A DNA stretch of 64,000 bases. It comes from Limonium bicolor. Lineage: Eukaryota > Streptophyta > Magnoliopsida > Caryophyllales > Plumbaginaceae. The notes below the pieces were generated by a model that was given only the letters and a program-made list of their open reading frames with translations, was not told the DNA's origin and did not search any database. The position numbers and the translations under genes were made by a program. Location of the stretch: positions 460,751,827-460,815,826 of the forward strand of contig CM041777.1 of the NCBI GenBank assembly GCA_023374045.1. The letters run 5' to 3'. Of the stretch, positions 20,226 to 33,560 are shown one piece after another. Positions within the stretch are counted from its first letter, which is position 1. Each line of letters begins with the position of its first letter.

Positions 20226-22900
20226 TGTAACACCCTGGATTTTACCTCAAATGACAGCTTATGAAAATACAAATCCAACGGCGCAAACAGAATTAAAAAT
20301 GGACTTCAAACGAGCCCTAAAAGTGCAAAACGGTATTAGTCCAAACTTGTGTCCGGACATTGAACGTTCGGACACAAGCCGAAGAAGATAAAACTGTGAA
20401 AAGCACCTGTCCGAACTTGTGTCCGGACTTTGAAGTTCGGACACAAGTCAAGTTTCAAAATCCCAAAAATTCTTACGCTCGTGTCCGGACGTTGGTCCGA
20501 ACTTGCAAGTTCGAACGTAAGTCGAGACTTGCAAGTCGAACTCGTCCTCGCATGCTGTCCGAACTTTGAAGTTCGGACAGAAGTCCGGACACGATCAAAA
20601 CAGCGCATTCTTTTAATCTTCTCGGGGCATGTCCGAACATTGAAGTCCGGACGGACGGACGTTCGGACACGTCCCGAGGTGTATTTTCAAAATGCAACTG
20701 AGTTGCAGAAACCACCAAAACACTGGAAGAGTCAATACCAATACATAGGAAAACTTGTTAGCAACATTTAAAGCTGTAAACTCCATATGAGCTCATCTAA
20801 AACAATATATAGATTGCTTAACAAGGTTTTCTAAACCAGCAAAAGTAAATGTTGAGTATTAAGCCAAATACATAGCCTCAATTGCAGCGGAAAACAAAAT
20901 CCTCCAGGGTATTACCGCCACACCCAATTCCCATGGGTGCTCAAGCTAATGAACTTATTAAAACCACAACAACAAAGGTTAACTCAAAAACCAACATATG
21001 CGAAAGCTGAAATAATGACCAAAATGTAAAATCTTAGAAAACAGTATAACAATTCTTAACCACTGTACTTTAAACATTGTCTCAATAACTCTTAATCTCC
21101 TAAACTAGGTAAGTGCGCAATCCCGGTCCCCAACTTAGTCATCCATACATGCGATCATAAAACCATAGACAAAACACAGAAATGATCGCACAAATCATAA
21201 AAACTAAGTAAACTCTACCTCAATCTGTAAAATACGTTTTAGAAACCCGTTTACCAGTTAATAATCAGATGAGAATGTTTGTTGAACAATTGATGAATTT
21301 CCAGAAATCGTAATAACACCAAAACTGCAATAGGGAGCTTTCAACAGGAGTTAATTCACAACACCAATCACGAGATCACCTATGGGATCCCAAACAACAA
21401 CACAAGGACAGTCACCTATGGGACCGTCAGACAACCACCTCACCCTAAGTCCTTAAGTGTGCACACCCCCTATGAAACAGTAGTAACATAGAGTAGATCA
21501 GAGGGCTTAACTGCAACAATGTGTGCAGCATAAATAATGATAATGGGGAGCACCTGTGGGCTCCCAAACAGAAGAACACATCCTGCGAAAGACTCCCAAA
21601 ATCCAGAACCGAAATACCACAACACAATCCAATTCTTCCAATACCAAAACGTGGGAAACAAGCCCAAATTTCCAAACCACAACCGAGAGTCCACAAAAGC
21701 ACAACAAAATCTTTTTCTAATCGTTTTGCAAAACATCAGTCAAATAACTTTGAGCTTAGAATTTACCTGAAGAATCAATCCACTGTAAGACCTCAACTCC
21801 ACAGAACTATTGGTAGCACCCGTCGACGTCACCAGCGTCTAGGTAATTATAATCAAATCAGGAACCATCGAAACAACAAACAGAAAAATTATACCCAACT
21901 ACGTAGAACACATTACCCAACAATTCGCTAACTGGCACCAGGGAATTGATTAGACCTCATCGGTACTAGCGTGAAATCGTCAACAGCTTGAAGAAGGTAG
22001 ATTATATTTAGCGTGGTGTAATGGCGTGAATTTGGAGAAGTTGGAAGAAGAAAAGCGTAGCGGCGGTGTGAAGAGGATGAAGAATAGTGAAGGAAATCAG
22101 TCTTTAAATAGAATTGTTTGTATAATAAAGAGAAATACACTAATTAAGGATTTATATTAAAAGGAAGGTGATTTAAATAACTGGGAAGGAGTTCTAGCTA
22201 TTAGTATTTAAAATATTTGCAGAAGATAGATATCGTTAAGTTAGGAAGGTTAGTACAAGAAAATCCGTGATGTAATTTAAGAAGGAATACATCAGGAATC
22301 AGATAATCAGTAAAACACAGTTGACCGTTGTATTAAAATAAGGATGAGAACAAAATATCCAGGAGGTAATTATTAAATGATTACTGAAAAGGAATAAGTT
22401 ATTAATAATTATTGTAAATAGGCTAAACATTTAGCAGAAAGGGAAGACAATTACGTTAAAGAGATAAGTCCAAAATACCATTATTGGAATTACTGAGAGA
22501 AGAATGAGGAGGGTTAGTAAATAATAAATTAAGTAGTCAAATAGGATCTGAACTCTCGAAATTAAATAATTACAAGGAGAAAGTCAAATCGAATTTGAAC
22601 TCTGGGGATTTAGAATTAAAAGGTTTGGAAAGAAGATTCCAAAATTATATTTCGAAATTCGAATAACGGAAGGAAGTTAGAAAGATGAAGTAATATTTAA
22701 ATATTATAATATCTGAGATATAGCTAGGGTCAATAACGGCCAAAACGTTACAAGTAATTGTAAACATTATAAGGATAATGATTCATTCAGAAAAAGGATG
22801 TCGTTTAATTCCCTGGGCCACCTTAATATTATTGTGACGGACCTATACTTTCTTACTATATATTACACTATTCCTAGCTTAGAATTTCATGGGTATTTCA
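20226..22900 (-). repeat. 5' LTR of E2 (2675 bp)
   Basis: It pairs with 12432-15100 and has the same termini. Its hairpin cluster spans about 20338-20670. The palindrome at 20557-20578 is perfect here and has one change in the other LTR. The one at 20495-20516 has one change here and is perfect in the other LTR. Confidence 0.93.
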
Positions 22901-23972
22901 AAAGCTAATTCTCCTTCTTTGTGCTTTAAGCACCTTTCCTTGTATCCTAGCTTAATTAATAAGTCTAGATGTATTGTTTAGTGCCTAATTCCGCATTTGG
23001 GTATTGATTTAGAAGTTAGCAAGTGCATTGCCCAACTTGGCCGATTTCAGTCGAGAAAGAGAAGAGGAGAATTTTGGAAAAGAAAAGAGGAACTTATGAG
23101 CTTAAGGTACGATAATCTACCTTAATGTATGTCCTTGATGCTTTTCGAGGTTGGGATGGGTAATTAAAAGAATGAACCAAAACTTAGTTGAAATTTGTTT
23201 GGTAGTTATAAGAGAGAATTGTGGTTATGACTAGTGTGATGGTAAGATTGTTGTGTGATTTAAGGGCTTTGGAGCCAAGTCATTTATGTTTATGCATTGT
23301 ATTGCGATTGATGGAATTTTGGATGAACCTTGTGTGCTAGTAGAATCCACTAGGGATATGGCTAGTTGGAATTGATTTAGATGGATGAAATGATGCATTT
23401 GGGAATGTTAGAATTGTAGGTGAACTATGGCAAATTTTGGTAGAAATAAATTAGTTTAGGTGCTGTTATGAACTTGAGGAACCTATGTTTGATTAGGAGA
23501 AAGTGGAGTGTAAATGAGTGAATTAAACTCACCAAGCTAGAGTATAAGAAGTGAGGAGATTTGTGCAAAAATCTGTAGCAAAATTTATGCAAGAGTGTCC
23601 TAGATTACCTTGAGAGGAACTAGTGTGTAAGACCTTGGAAATAAGGCTTGAACTTAAGTAAATGGAACTGAATATGCCTAGGAATATTTGGAATGGTCAA
23701 ACTGGTTGAGGGAAAGTTGTAAACTACCATGCGAAAGTTTGGAAATGCACTAATGTGCATGAGGTGCAGAAAATGAGAAAAATAAGAGTGCAAAATTTGT
23801 AGAATTAAACAAGAATTGAGTGATAAGGTTGAGCAATGATTTCAAGAGGTTTGATGAGTGTTTAAGGTGTTATAACATGTTTGGAAACATGTGGAAAGAT
23901 TAGGAAAAGATTGGGTAAGAATTGAGGTTGAAACAGAGTTCAAAAACTGCCAAATGTAACAGACCCAGACTT

Positions 23973-24153
23973 GGTCCGGGTTTGCAAACAAGTACGCAAA
24001 CCCGGACCACCCCTTAACCTAGGCAGATTGTTTGTCGCTGGTGTTGGTCCGGGTTTACAAACCGGTACACAAACCTGGACCAACTTCAAAACATGGCAGA
24101 AAGTGATCGACTGGATTGGTCCGGGTTTACAGACCAGGACACAAACCCGGACC
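23973..24153. repeat. Array of three GGTCCGGG hairpins in the solo LTR
   Basis: Units lie at 23973-24008, 24046-24081 and 24118-24153, at 73 and 72 bp spacing. Each is 36 bp, with GGTCCGGGTTT and AAACC(C/T)GGACC arms. Confidence 0.9.
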
Positions 24154-26102
24154 AACACAAAAATGTCCCAAAATGTTGAAAAATGGAATTTAATGGTGGG
24201 GAATTGAATGGTAATGCTATTATAAGATAAATAAGACTTGTTTGGTGACATGTAAAGGTCATTAGGATGATTGAACAAGTGTGAGATTGAATGTGTAAGT
24301 GAGAACTTAAGAACACATGAGTGAAGTTAAGAGTAACAGGACAACGGGGTTAAATACGGGCGCAATAGTCATTTAAATATCATATTACCATAATGTTAAT
24401 AGAAACACTCGAAATGTTATCAGAGATTTGAGAAATATCTGAGGAGCGTAAGATGACATGCAAGAAAGGTTCCATGGTGAACGGTATGGTTTTCTTGCAA
24501 CTTGTGTCCTACCGAGTTCACTCGACTTGTGTGCTATATGTTTGTGTGTCGACCTAACAAGATAAAAGCACAAAAATGTTTATTGCATTTGATATGTATA
24601 TCTTGATGCATGCTGTGTGTACTAACCATCATTACTTGAGTGCGTGGTCTAACCAAATGTTGTAGACCGACTTGTAAATGCTGAACGATTGATTAGTGAC
24701 TCGTAGAAAGAGTCGAACCACGAAATAACTTAGTGTGGAGAACACATGTGAAATCTCAACTAGAGAACATCGATAATTAAAACTTATGAACTCACTTGAA
24801 TGTGAAAGAGATACGGGACTAAGAAACTCCCTTCCATGGTTAGTCGAGAACAACGATAATACAAACTTATGAACTCACTAGAATGTGAGAGAGTTGTATG
24901 GGACTATAGAACTCCCTTATAAATATTGGTCGACCTCCTATACGAGGATCCGACTTGGTATGAGAAAATGACCCGAATGTATAAGTATTCGAAATGTTGG
25001 GGCAACCCTTAAATTTGAGAATACAAGAATTTGAGAAAATTCCCTAAGTTATTAGAAGACATCGAGAGTGATGCTTCTAGACAATATACATAAATATGTT
25101 ATGACTCCAATGAGAGGAGTGATTGGGAATATGAGAAGTCCGAGAGAGAGTCGGACATATTTGAATGAAAGAGGAACTAAGAGTGTAGTTCCGGTTGCTA
25201 GTTGAAGCTTCCCACCATGCTAGACTCGGTGTAGGGTCGAAGCCGGGGAAGTAAGACTAGAACTTGAAAGCTCGGTGGTGAGTCTTGTGAATGTCTCTGC
25301 CCGGAGGTCATGTGTATTGACTTAAGAATTATTCGAGAGAGGAATAATTGAGAAAGTAAGATTGAGACCTGTAGTGTCTATAGAATCTAAGAGAACAAGT
25401 AAAGTATCCGAAGAGAATGGATAAGACATTGAACAATGAGAATGAGGCGTTAGTGAGGTAAAAACCCTCAAGGCCTAAGAAGTAAGATTGTGCAAACTAA
25501 CAAATTGATGTGTTAGTTGTGATTGTATTCCTTATTTGAATACTTGTGAATGCAAGCATGTTGTATGTTTATTGCACTTCATGTTTTGATTTAAATAAAA
25601 TCAACCGCATGTTAAGATGAGAATTAGTTGAGTGTGGCCCGGTAGTAGCGGGTTGCACAACTACCATACCAGCAAAGGTGCTAAGCCCCTTTGGGGCCAC
25701 CCATTCTATTTCAGGTACAATGAAGATGATCACCGTTCGAGAGTAGGACGAGGATTGCGGTTAAGCTTGGGTAGCTGATTTAGATGCATTTGTAATTATT
25801 TGTATTGTAAGACCGAAATTGTTATCGGTAATGGATTGTAGTAGACTCGGTGTGATATTGATTTGATGATTTATAAGACTCAGTTAGATTTTGAAAGAGA
25901 ATGTTAGTGTATTTGTTTAAGTGCTCGGGTATTCCGGTCCATCAGACCGTTACTGTATTTGAGTTAGACCTTGTTAGCCACGTGGGTGGCTAACGACATT
26001 GTTTCACCCACCGTAGTATTGGAAATGTCCGTTGCGATTGTAATGATGATCGAGGCGATTATGTATTAATGACGAGATTAGCGGTAGGGGTGTTACACGA
26101 TG

Positions 26103-26345
26103 CCTTAGAATAGCTCGACAAAACCCTCAACTTTTCACATTTTAGGTAGTTGGCGCCTCAGAATAGCCGCCCAACTTCAGACTTATCCTTCAGGTAGCTG
26201 GCACCTCAGAATAGCCTAACAACTTCAGACTTTTCCTTTAGGTATTTGGCGCCCTAGAATAACCCAAGAAATTTAGATTTCCCTTTTTGGTAGCCAGCGC
26301 CTCATAATAGCTCAACACGACTAGCAGATTTCAGCAGAACCTCAA
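26103..26345. repeat. 48-bp minisatellite, about 4-5 units
   Basis: The unit is AGGTAGTTGGCGCCTCAGAA-TAGC plus about 24 bp ending CAGACTTTTCCTTT. It recurs at about 48 bp with 15-25 percent divergence. Its theme resembles the 44-bp array on the other side of the solo LTR (10720-11205), so the two are parts of one repeat-rich locus split by the insertion. Confidence 0.8.
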
Positions 26346-26457
26346 GACAGGGAGCAGATTCTTTAAGACCGGGTAAAACTTTTGGGTGTCACTCAAGCAT
26401 CAAATAGTCTTTTCATCTTCACTACAAAGCCTAGTTGACCGGGGGGGGGGCAATCTA
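26346..26457 (+). other. Putative 3' end and polypurine tract of an old LTR element
   Basis: Short sequence ending GACCGGGGGGGGGGCAA (about 26437-26453), directly followed by TCTATTATACCCTAAATTTT. G-run PPTs followed by a T..TATACCC LTR start are typical of Tat-type gypsy elements. Confidence 0.45.
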
Positions 26458-28001
26458 TTATACCCTAAATTTTAAACCCGGAAAAGGGTACTTTAGGACA
26501 CAAGTGCTTTAAAAGGTAATTTGGTCAAATGGTGCAGACCAGGTTGATTAGTACGTCTCAGGACAATGGTGACAGCTTAGTCATCACAAGGGCATTTTTT
26601 AATTTTTAGGGCTCCTAAGCCATCTTGTAGACTTTCTCTCTCCTTCGAAAATGATTCAAATTAACTCAAAATGTTGTGTAATTTTAGCGCACAATAAAGG
26701 ATGACATCTAGAGCATAACGGTATTGAAATTTTGAATTTCTAATAATTTCCTACTAATTTCAGAACGAATATGATGAATAATTGAATTTAAAAATATTCC
26801 TTTATTGAAAAAAATCCAATTCTTCCTTAGAAAAATCGGAAATATCTTCCTTTACTTGCTGTTAAAATTTCATAGTCAAATTCTTTTCGGAAGTCACCCA
26901 ATAAAATCCCGGTAAACTTTAGTCTTTCACCGAGTTTACTCTATCTTTAGTGTTGTCTATATAATGAATCTTTTCCCTTGACTAAATCAGATCACCAAGA
27001 AACCTGCAATCAGAACTCTCAGCCGTCTCAAAGCTCCCACATTTTGAACTCCCGAGCCCCGATCAAGAACCAAAAATTCACCGAAATCACCACCAAAACA
27101 AGTTTTCTAACTCCCATTGTCACCACAATCATCAGATATTCATCAAACTACCACTAAAACGTGAGGAATACCACCAATAATCAAGGGTCAGAAGCTCGGG
27201 TCAAACTCAATCTAGAACCAGCATCAACAAGGCTCTTGAAGATTCCCGACGTGAAAGATCACATTAATCCCAAAGGTAAAACATGTTAGAATCCAGGTTT
27301 TCTAACTCAATTCGAATTAATTAACTCTCGGTCAAAATTTGGGATCGAATCGACCTTTTCTGGCTCCCGAGTTATTGTTTGTTTGGTTTCTAGTCAAAAA
27401 CTTATTCATTAAGTTTCAGCATTAATTCGAAGTCAAATTGAGTTCTATCAATTACTAACGTGTTTAAAATCTTTCAAGCTACATATCCATAAATTTTGAG
27501 CCAAAACACTGTCGGGAACCACTAGAGCGCCACCGTCCTAGAGCAGTGCGCACCCACGGACGCCCTGTCCGTAAGCCCGAATGCCCCCCCCGGACGGTGG
27601 CCGGGACAATAATTTTCAAAAAATTTAGGGTTTTTAATACATGTCCATGCCCACGGACACCCTGCTCATGGCCTTGGAGTTTTCAAAATTTTTGTTTTTC
27701 TACAATTTTAACTTTTTTGTACAACTTGCTTAATTAAGGTCTATAGGTTAGGAAATTAGGTTTGTGACCACGGTAGTACCAATTTGACCTGATTTGGCTT
27801 CTAAAACCATAATTCAGTTATTTCAATTTCCACTTTAATTTTCAGTAAAAAAAATTGTTTAAAAAATAAAATAAAATCTGAACCCGCACGCTTAAATTAA
27901 ACCGGCTTCATAATAATCCGTAAACGACATAAGTAAAGGAAAAATGACTAAGAAGGGTAGTGAACGTAATTTGAACCCGGAAAAGTCGAATATCAAGCCC
28001 C
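26454..28001 (+). repeat. LTR-like copy C1
   Basis: It is homologous along its length to 28002-29572. It has a TATA-like CTATATAATG near 26957-26966, a leader rich in CA/TC, and a GC-rich hairpin block near 27550-27605 (ACGGAC-gccct-GTCCGT). The 63-codon frame at 27546-27737 is a chance opening across this block. There is no gene. Confidence 0.6.
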
Positions 28002-29572
28002 TTCTTATGCCCAAAAATATACCCCCGGAGGAGAGTCTTAAGGCACAAGTGTGATGAAAGATATTTTGGTCAAGTGATGCAGAATCCCAGTTTGATCGGC
28101 GTGTTTCGGGGTGTTAGTGACAACTTGGTCATCACAAGGGGCATTTTCATAATTTTCAGGGCTCCTAAACCATCCCGTAAGCTTTCACTCTCCTCCAAGA
28201 ATGACTCAAATCAACTCGGAATGCTTTAAAATTATGAACATGACAGAGATGACAATTAGAGCATAATGGTCTTGGAATTTTAAATTTTGAATTTCCAATC
28301 ATTTCCTAGTAATTGTTGAATGAATCTGACGAGAAATTGAATTTAAAAATATTCCATTATCCGAAAGTTCTAATTTCTCTTTAGAAAAATCAGACATATC
28401 TTACTCTCATGCGGTTAAAACTTCATAGCCAGATTCATTCCAGAAATCACTCAACCAAATCCCGGTAAACTTTAGTTTTACCGAATTTACTCTATCTTTA
28501 GAGTTACCAATATAAGAGACCTTATCCCCTAATCAAATCAGAACTGCAAAAACCCTAAGCAATCAGAATACCCAGTCATCTCCACTCTCTCACTTTATTC
28601 AATTCCCAAGCACCGAAATCTCACCAAATTCTCCAAAATCACCTCCTAAACACATTTTCCAATCCCCGTTGCTATTATAATCATCAAATAGCCTCAAAAT
28701 CACCTTCAAAACATGAAGAACACTACCAATCACCAGCAATCAAAAGCCGGGATCGAGCTCAATCCGAGATCAACTCTGACGAAGCTTCAAGAGATTTCTA
28801 ACGTGGAGAATCTTATAAATTACGAAGGTAAAACAGTTAGAATTCTATTTTTCTAAATATCCTTGACTTCATTAATCCTCTGTTAAAATTTGAGTGCAAA
28901 CCGACCTTTTCCGGCTTCCGAATTGCTATCTGTTTTTGTTTCTTCCCTATTACTTTTGTTTGTTAAGTTTCACATTGAATTTGACTTCAAATTGAATTAT
29001 TTCAATCACTAACGTGTTTATAATCTCATAGGATACACACCCATAAAAAATGAGCTGAAAACACCACCGGGAACAGCCCAAACGTTGCCGTCCGAGGGCG
29101 GTCTGCACCCACGGATGCTACGTCCGGGGTCCCAGACGCCCTGTCTGTAAGCCCGGACGCTCTCAGACAGTGGCGGGATAATTTTATTTTTAAAATTTAG
29201 TGTTTTTTTAACTTATGTTCGGGCCCACGGACGCCCTATCCGTGGCCTCGAACTTTTTCAAATTTTCGTTTTCTTGTAAATTCAATTTTTCTTATTAATT
29301 AGCTTAACTAGGGTCTGTGGGTTCGGACATTAGGTCCGTAGCCACGGATAGGACCAAATTTGATGTATTTTGGCCCCAAAACCTAAATTTGGTCATTTTC
29401 AATTTCCACTTTAATTTTTAGTTAAAAAATGTTTGAAATAAAAAAATCAGAATCATGCGCACTTAGATTAAAATAACCTCGTAATAAGCAGTAAATAACA
29501 TAAGTAGAGGAAAAAAGACTTAAAAGGATAGTGAAAGTAATTTGAACCCGAAAAAGTTGAATATCAAGCCCC
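28002..29572 (+). repeat. LTR-like copy C2, directly adjacent to C1
   Basis: It repeats C1 in the same orientation with perhaps 15-20 percent divergence, starting CTTATGCCCAAAAATATACC and ending GAATATCAAGCCCC. A hairpin CCACGGA / TCCGTGG lies at 29225-29245, and a TATA-like CAATATAAGA near 28508. Confidence 0.6.
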
Positions 29573-29995
29573 CGAACCTGAACTCTACCTTTCCTAATTT
29601 ACCGTAGGTTAAAATTAGGTGGTGACTTGTAAATACGTTCCAGTGAGTTAGCTTAGGTTTTAATAATTAATGTTTTATGACATAGTTACTAACCTTAGTT
29701 TATAAGTGGACCTAGAACCCGATCAGATTCTAATTAACCCGAATCAACATAGGATAATGGTTCGAAAATTGAGGCTCACACCCTCGAACCCGAACTCTAA
29801 CCTTTCCTAATTTACTGTTGGTTAAAATTTGGTGGTGACTCATAATAGGTTCTAGTGAGGTAGCTTACGTTTTAATAATTAATGTTTTTATGACATAGTT
29901 ATTAACCTTAGGTTATAAGTGGACCTAGAACCCAATCAGATCCTAATCAACCCGAATCAACAAAGGATAGTGGTCCAAAATTGAGGCTCACACAT
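29573..29995 (+). repeat. Tandem pair of about 212-bp repeats
   Basis: 29573-29786 and 29787-29995 both start with CGAACC(T/C)GAACTCTA and end with AATTGAGGCTCACAC. An inverted relative of this unit lies near 32190-32390. Confidence 0.85.
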
Positions 29996-32160
29996 ATGTG
30001 TTTTGTTTTCTTTTTTACACTAGATTTGTTAGTTCAGTAAGCAAGCTCAGAGTAAAATAGACAAAAAGAGGAGCATGTGGGACCAAAAATAATTGAAATT
30101 AAAGCTAAAAGGTAGAAGATTGAGTGAAAACAATGATGCCGAGACCGACCTTGGTGGTTTTGACCTTCAGTTCATTAAGTTTTGCACGTGGTTTTGTCCT
30201 TTAGTGTCAACCAATCCACAAGATCGCCCCAATTGGTCGGTCAGTTTGTCAAAATTCTATTCAACTTTGGACAGACCCACAAGATCGCCCTAGTGGGTCA
30301 GTCGGGCTTAAGTTTTGCATTCAACTTAGGACCGACCCACAGGATCAACCTAGTTGGCCAGACTTAAGGTGCGCACATGGTTTCATCTTTCAGTGCCGAG
30401 TGAACCATAGGATCGCCCCAATAGATCGGTCAAACAGAAACTCTACCCATACTTTGTGCTTTAAAAGTCAAATCTTGGCATTTCACTTTCCCAATTTTTG
30501 GAGCCCGGGAATAGAAGTGGAAAGTGAAGAAAGAGACCATTTTGGAGCTAGAAGAAGAAGGAGAAACCTACCTACCATTGGAGCTCTTATTTAACCTCTC
30601 CCATGGCCATCTCTCTATCTCTCTCTATTATTTATGCTCTAATGGATGAATAGCCTTCTTGTATATAGTATGGGGATTTTACCCCAAAATCCCTAAAACT
30701 TCCATTAAAAATTCTTGAACTTGTTTATAGCTTTACTTTATTTCTTGTTGTTAATGGATGTGGATATTGAGCATTTATGACTTCTTATCTTATCAACATA
30801 TGATTTTGAGATTTTCTTGAGGGTTTTGCTTAACTTCGCTCCAAATCTATCAATATGAGATATCTTGAGATAGTTCTGGGGTTCCAATTAGTCTAGTGTT
30901 AGTCTAGGTTTCTATCAACATGGGATTGTGAGATAGAAACCTAGACCTAGGAACTAAATTAATGTAATTTATAAACATGTGATTCTATGATAAACTCCAT
31001 TGCAGCTTAGAGGGAGCTTGGGCTTAATGCTATCAATTGATCATGTATCTAAATGATTCATCGGGTTCTGACTCAATTGGTTAGAATTAATATGATCATG
31101 ATTTGGCTATTTATTGTTAAATGTTCACATTGTTTAGCTATGATTTCAAGAATCAACATATGTTGCTTATAGGTGAAAGGGGGAAAGATCCATCTCGGGG
31201 TACACTTAGCTTAGTTAGTTATCTTCATTTTAGTGCTTTCTTTTATTTCCGTTTAGCTTCAAATTGGAAAAAGATTGGAACCATATTATTACTTAAAATG
31301 GACAAAGGGTGGTGATACAACATTGGTTGAGCTGAACCATTGAACTCATAAGCAAGTCAATGAAGTTGTTTTTTATTTGCTAAATTTCTTATTACCAAAT
31401 ATGTGGTTATATTAAATGGTGTATATTTTAGGATCTACTATACTAAAGTAAGCTGATAATCAGTCATAACTTGGATGTAATACACATCATTAAGATTGTA
31501 TTTGTCAAAAGTTTAACACACTTCTAAATGTTGAAGGTAAGACAAAGTCAAAGATAAGGCAAAAGACCAAGTGAAGTCTAGAAATTAACTGAATGAATAT
31601 TGCAACCATACTGAGCTTGCATATAATTCTAGAATCAAGTCATGGACAAAGTCAACAAATATGCTGGACAAAAAATTAAAAAAGAACATTGTGAGATTGG
31701 GTGAGGACTTTGAAAGTTCCCAAGTGGTTATACTTCTAACATTGGCAATTTTGTTGACATGACTAACAACAAGGTTTGTTAAATGAAGAGTCGTGACTAC
31801 CATGTCGTCATGCATACACTACGTACACCTTATAGCTTTTCAATCACTTAGTTCACCCAAACTACTGGAAGTTGATAACTTAAGGTTTGTTCATATTTCA
31901 AGGGTATGCATTGTAATTATTTAAATTTCAAGGTTTGGCACTGTAATTTCTAATATCTCGTGAGCAATATAGTTTTTCTTTGTTTTTATTTATTACAAAG
32001 AAAATTATTAAGATGATACCAAAGGTATACAAAACAATATCCACTCATACTACCATCCCATATACTTATACAAAAGGTGAAATCAAAGATCTAAGTATAT
32101 ATATAGTGGAACATATTGACGATACAAACAATAAAGGACCTCCTAATTTTACATCATATG
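29996..32160. other. Non-coding repeat-derived stretch between inverted repeats
   Basis: It contains four loose repeats of an ACC(C/A)ACAAGATCGCCC-like block (about 30210-30430) and a CT-rich leader-like segment followed by AT-rich text (30590-31300) resembling LTR leader sequence. No protein domain is recognised in any frame. A short segment at 31265-31320 (GATTGGAACCATATT, ATGGACAAAGGGTGG) recurs near 34200-34250. Confidence 0.5.
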
Positions 32161-33560
32161 ATTTTTACTTAGGAATTGAATTGCACAAGTGTGAGCCTGA
32201 GTTTTTGAACCTTATCCTCTGTTATTATGTGATTAGGATCTGGTCAGGTTTTAAGTCCACTTATAACCTAAGTTTAACAACTACGTTATAAAATAATAAT
32301 TATTATAACCTAAGGTTAGCTCACTGGAACCTATCATGAGCCGCCACCTAATTTTTAACCTAGTTAAACTTAGAAAGGTGGATTTCGGGTTTGAGGTCTA
32401 GTTAATATAACTTTTCCAAATTCAAATTACTTTCTCTACCCTTCAAAGCTATTTTTCCTCTACTTATGTCATGAAAAGACTTATTATAAAGCTGATTAAC
32501 CTAAGTGAGCAAGCTTCTGAATTTTTTTATACTTTTATCATTTTTTATAGAAATTAAAAGTGAAACCTAAGTTAACCTAAACTAAGGTTTGAAGGTCAGA
32601 TTAGCTCAATTCGCCATCTTATGTGACCACTGACCCTAACTATCAAATTAAATAGAAAAATACAAATTTGTAGAAGATTAAAACTTTTGAGTGTTTGTGG
32701 GCACAGACTGCAGGGTGTCTGTGACCACAGACTTAACCTAATTTTCAAATTTCTGATTTCCACCGCCATATGTGGGTATTCCAGGGGCCTGAACGCACGT
32801 CTCTAGGTACAGTCACGACGCCCGTGGTCCCGGACCACTCTGAGATGACAATTTTATTGATGATCCTAATGGTGTTTTTCGCTCAAATTATATGGGTATG
32901 CGTCTAATTTGATTCTAAACTGATTAGTGGTTAATTTGTTTTCTTTTAAATTTGAAGTCTTTTCACATTAAAACTAAGCAAACAAGTATTAGATAAAAAG
33001 TTGTTAAAACTCAAATTTGTTCACCACAAAATTATAGTTTTTCCAAGAATTCACACTAAAGACTTATTGAGGTAGTAGGTTTAAGAAAGATAAGTTTCTA
33101 ACCTGATTCGGAAGCTATAACTATTTGATCCTTCACGTCGGGATTCTTTGATTACTTTGTTGGTTGACTTTAGGTTGAGGAATGACTCCTGACTTCTGGG
33201 CAGGACTCCTTGTTGTTGTTCTCCACGTTTTGCCTCTGGTTTTGTGAGGATTTGATGTGTGAAAGTTTGATGGATGATGAAAATATGTTGTTTTGGTGAA
33301 TTGAAATGATTTTGGTATGACGGTATGAAGAATGTTGGAGGCAGGCCTGGAGAGCTTGTTCCCGACTTTTGGAATGCTCTAATGTGCTCTTAGGTTGACG
33401 GAAGACCTAACTGTATAAGAAAATACTTATGCTTATAGATAAGAGAGAATCTAAGTAAAGAATCTAACTTGATCTATTTTATTGACTGGTTTATAAGCCG
33501 AGATTAGTTATGAAATTCTAACCCCGCCAACGGGGTTATGCTCTAAATACCATCCTCTAT
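32160..33560 (-). repeat. LTR-like copy C3, inverted relative to C1/C2
   Basis: Starting TGAGCCTGAGTTTTTGAACC it reads as the reverse complement of the 212-bp unit, then of the C-family 3' part (TTTTCCAAATTCAAATTACTTTC). It continues through the GC-rich block (32700-32830) into a diverged leader. The right boundary is vague. Confidence 0.5.

Larger units (their letters stand above)
12432..22900 (-). mobile_element. E2: complete Tekay-like chromovirus nested in the solo LTR
   Basis: The element is 10.47 kb with LTRs at 12432-15100 and 20226-22900, a PBS at 20211-20222, gag, protease, RT, RNase H, integrase and a chromodomain. All are read on the minus strand. The LTRs differ by a few percent at most by eye. 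The outer flanks AAGGG (12427-12431) and AAAGC (22901-22905) match only 3 of 5, so the target duplication is not clear. Several frameshifts show that this copy is defective. Confidence 0.92.
11299..26097 (+). mobile_element. Solo LTR of the E1/LARD superfamily, split by element E2
   Basis: The LTR starts TGAAATACCCCGGACTT at 11299 and ends GCGGTAGGGGTGTTACA at 26097. The 5-bp direct repeat CGATG flanks it (11294-11298 and 26098-26102). Removing E2 (12432-22900) leaves about 4330 bp that aligns end to end with the LARD LTR at 48119. No internal region is left, so it is a solo LTR produced by LTR-LTR recombination. It contains CT-rich leader sequence (11928-11990) and, after E2, a hairpin array (23973-24153). 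No gene is present. Confidence 0.9.
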
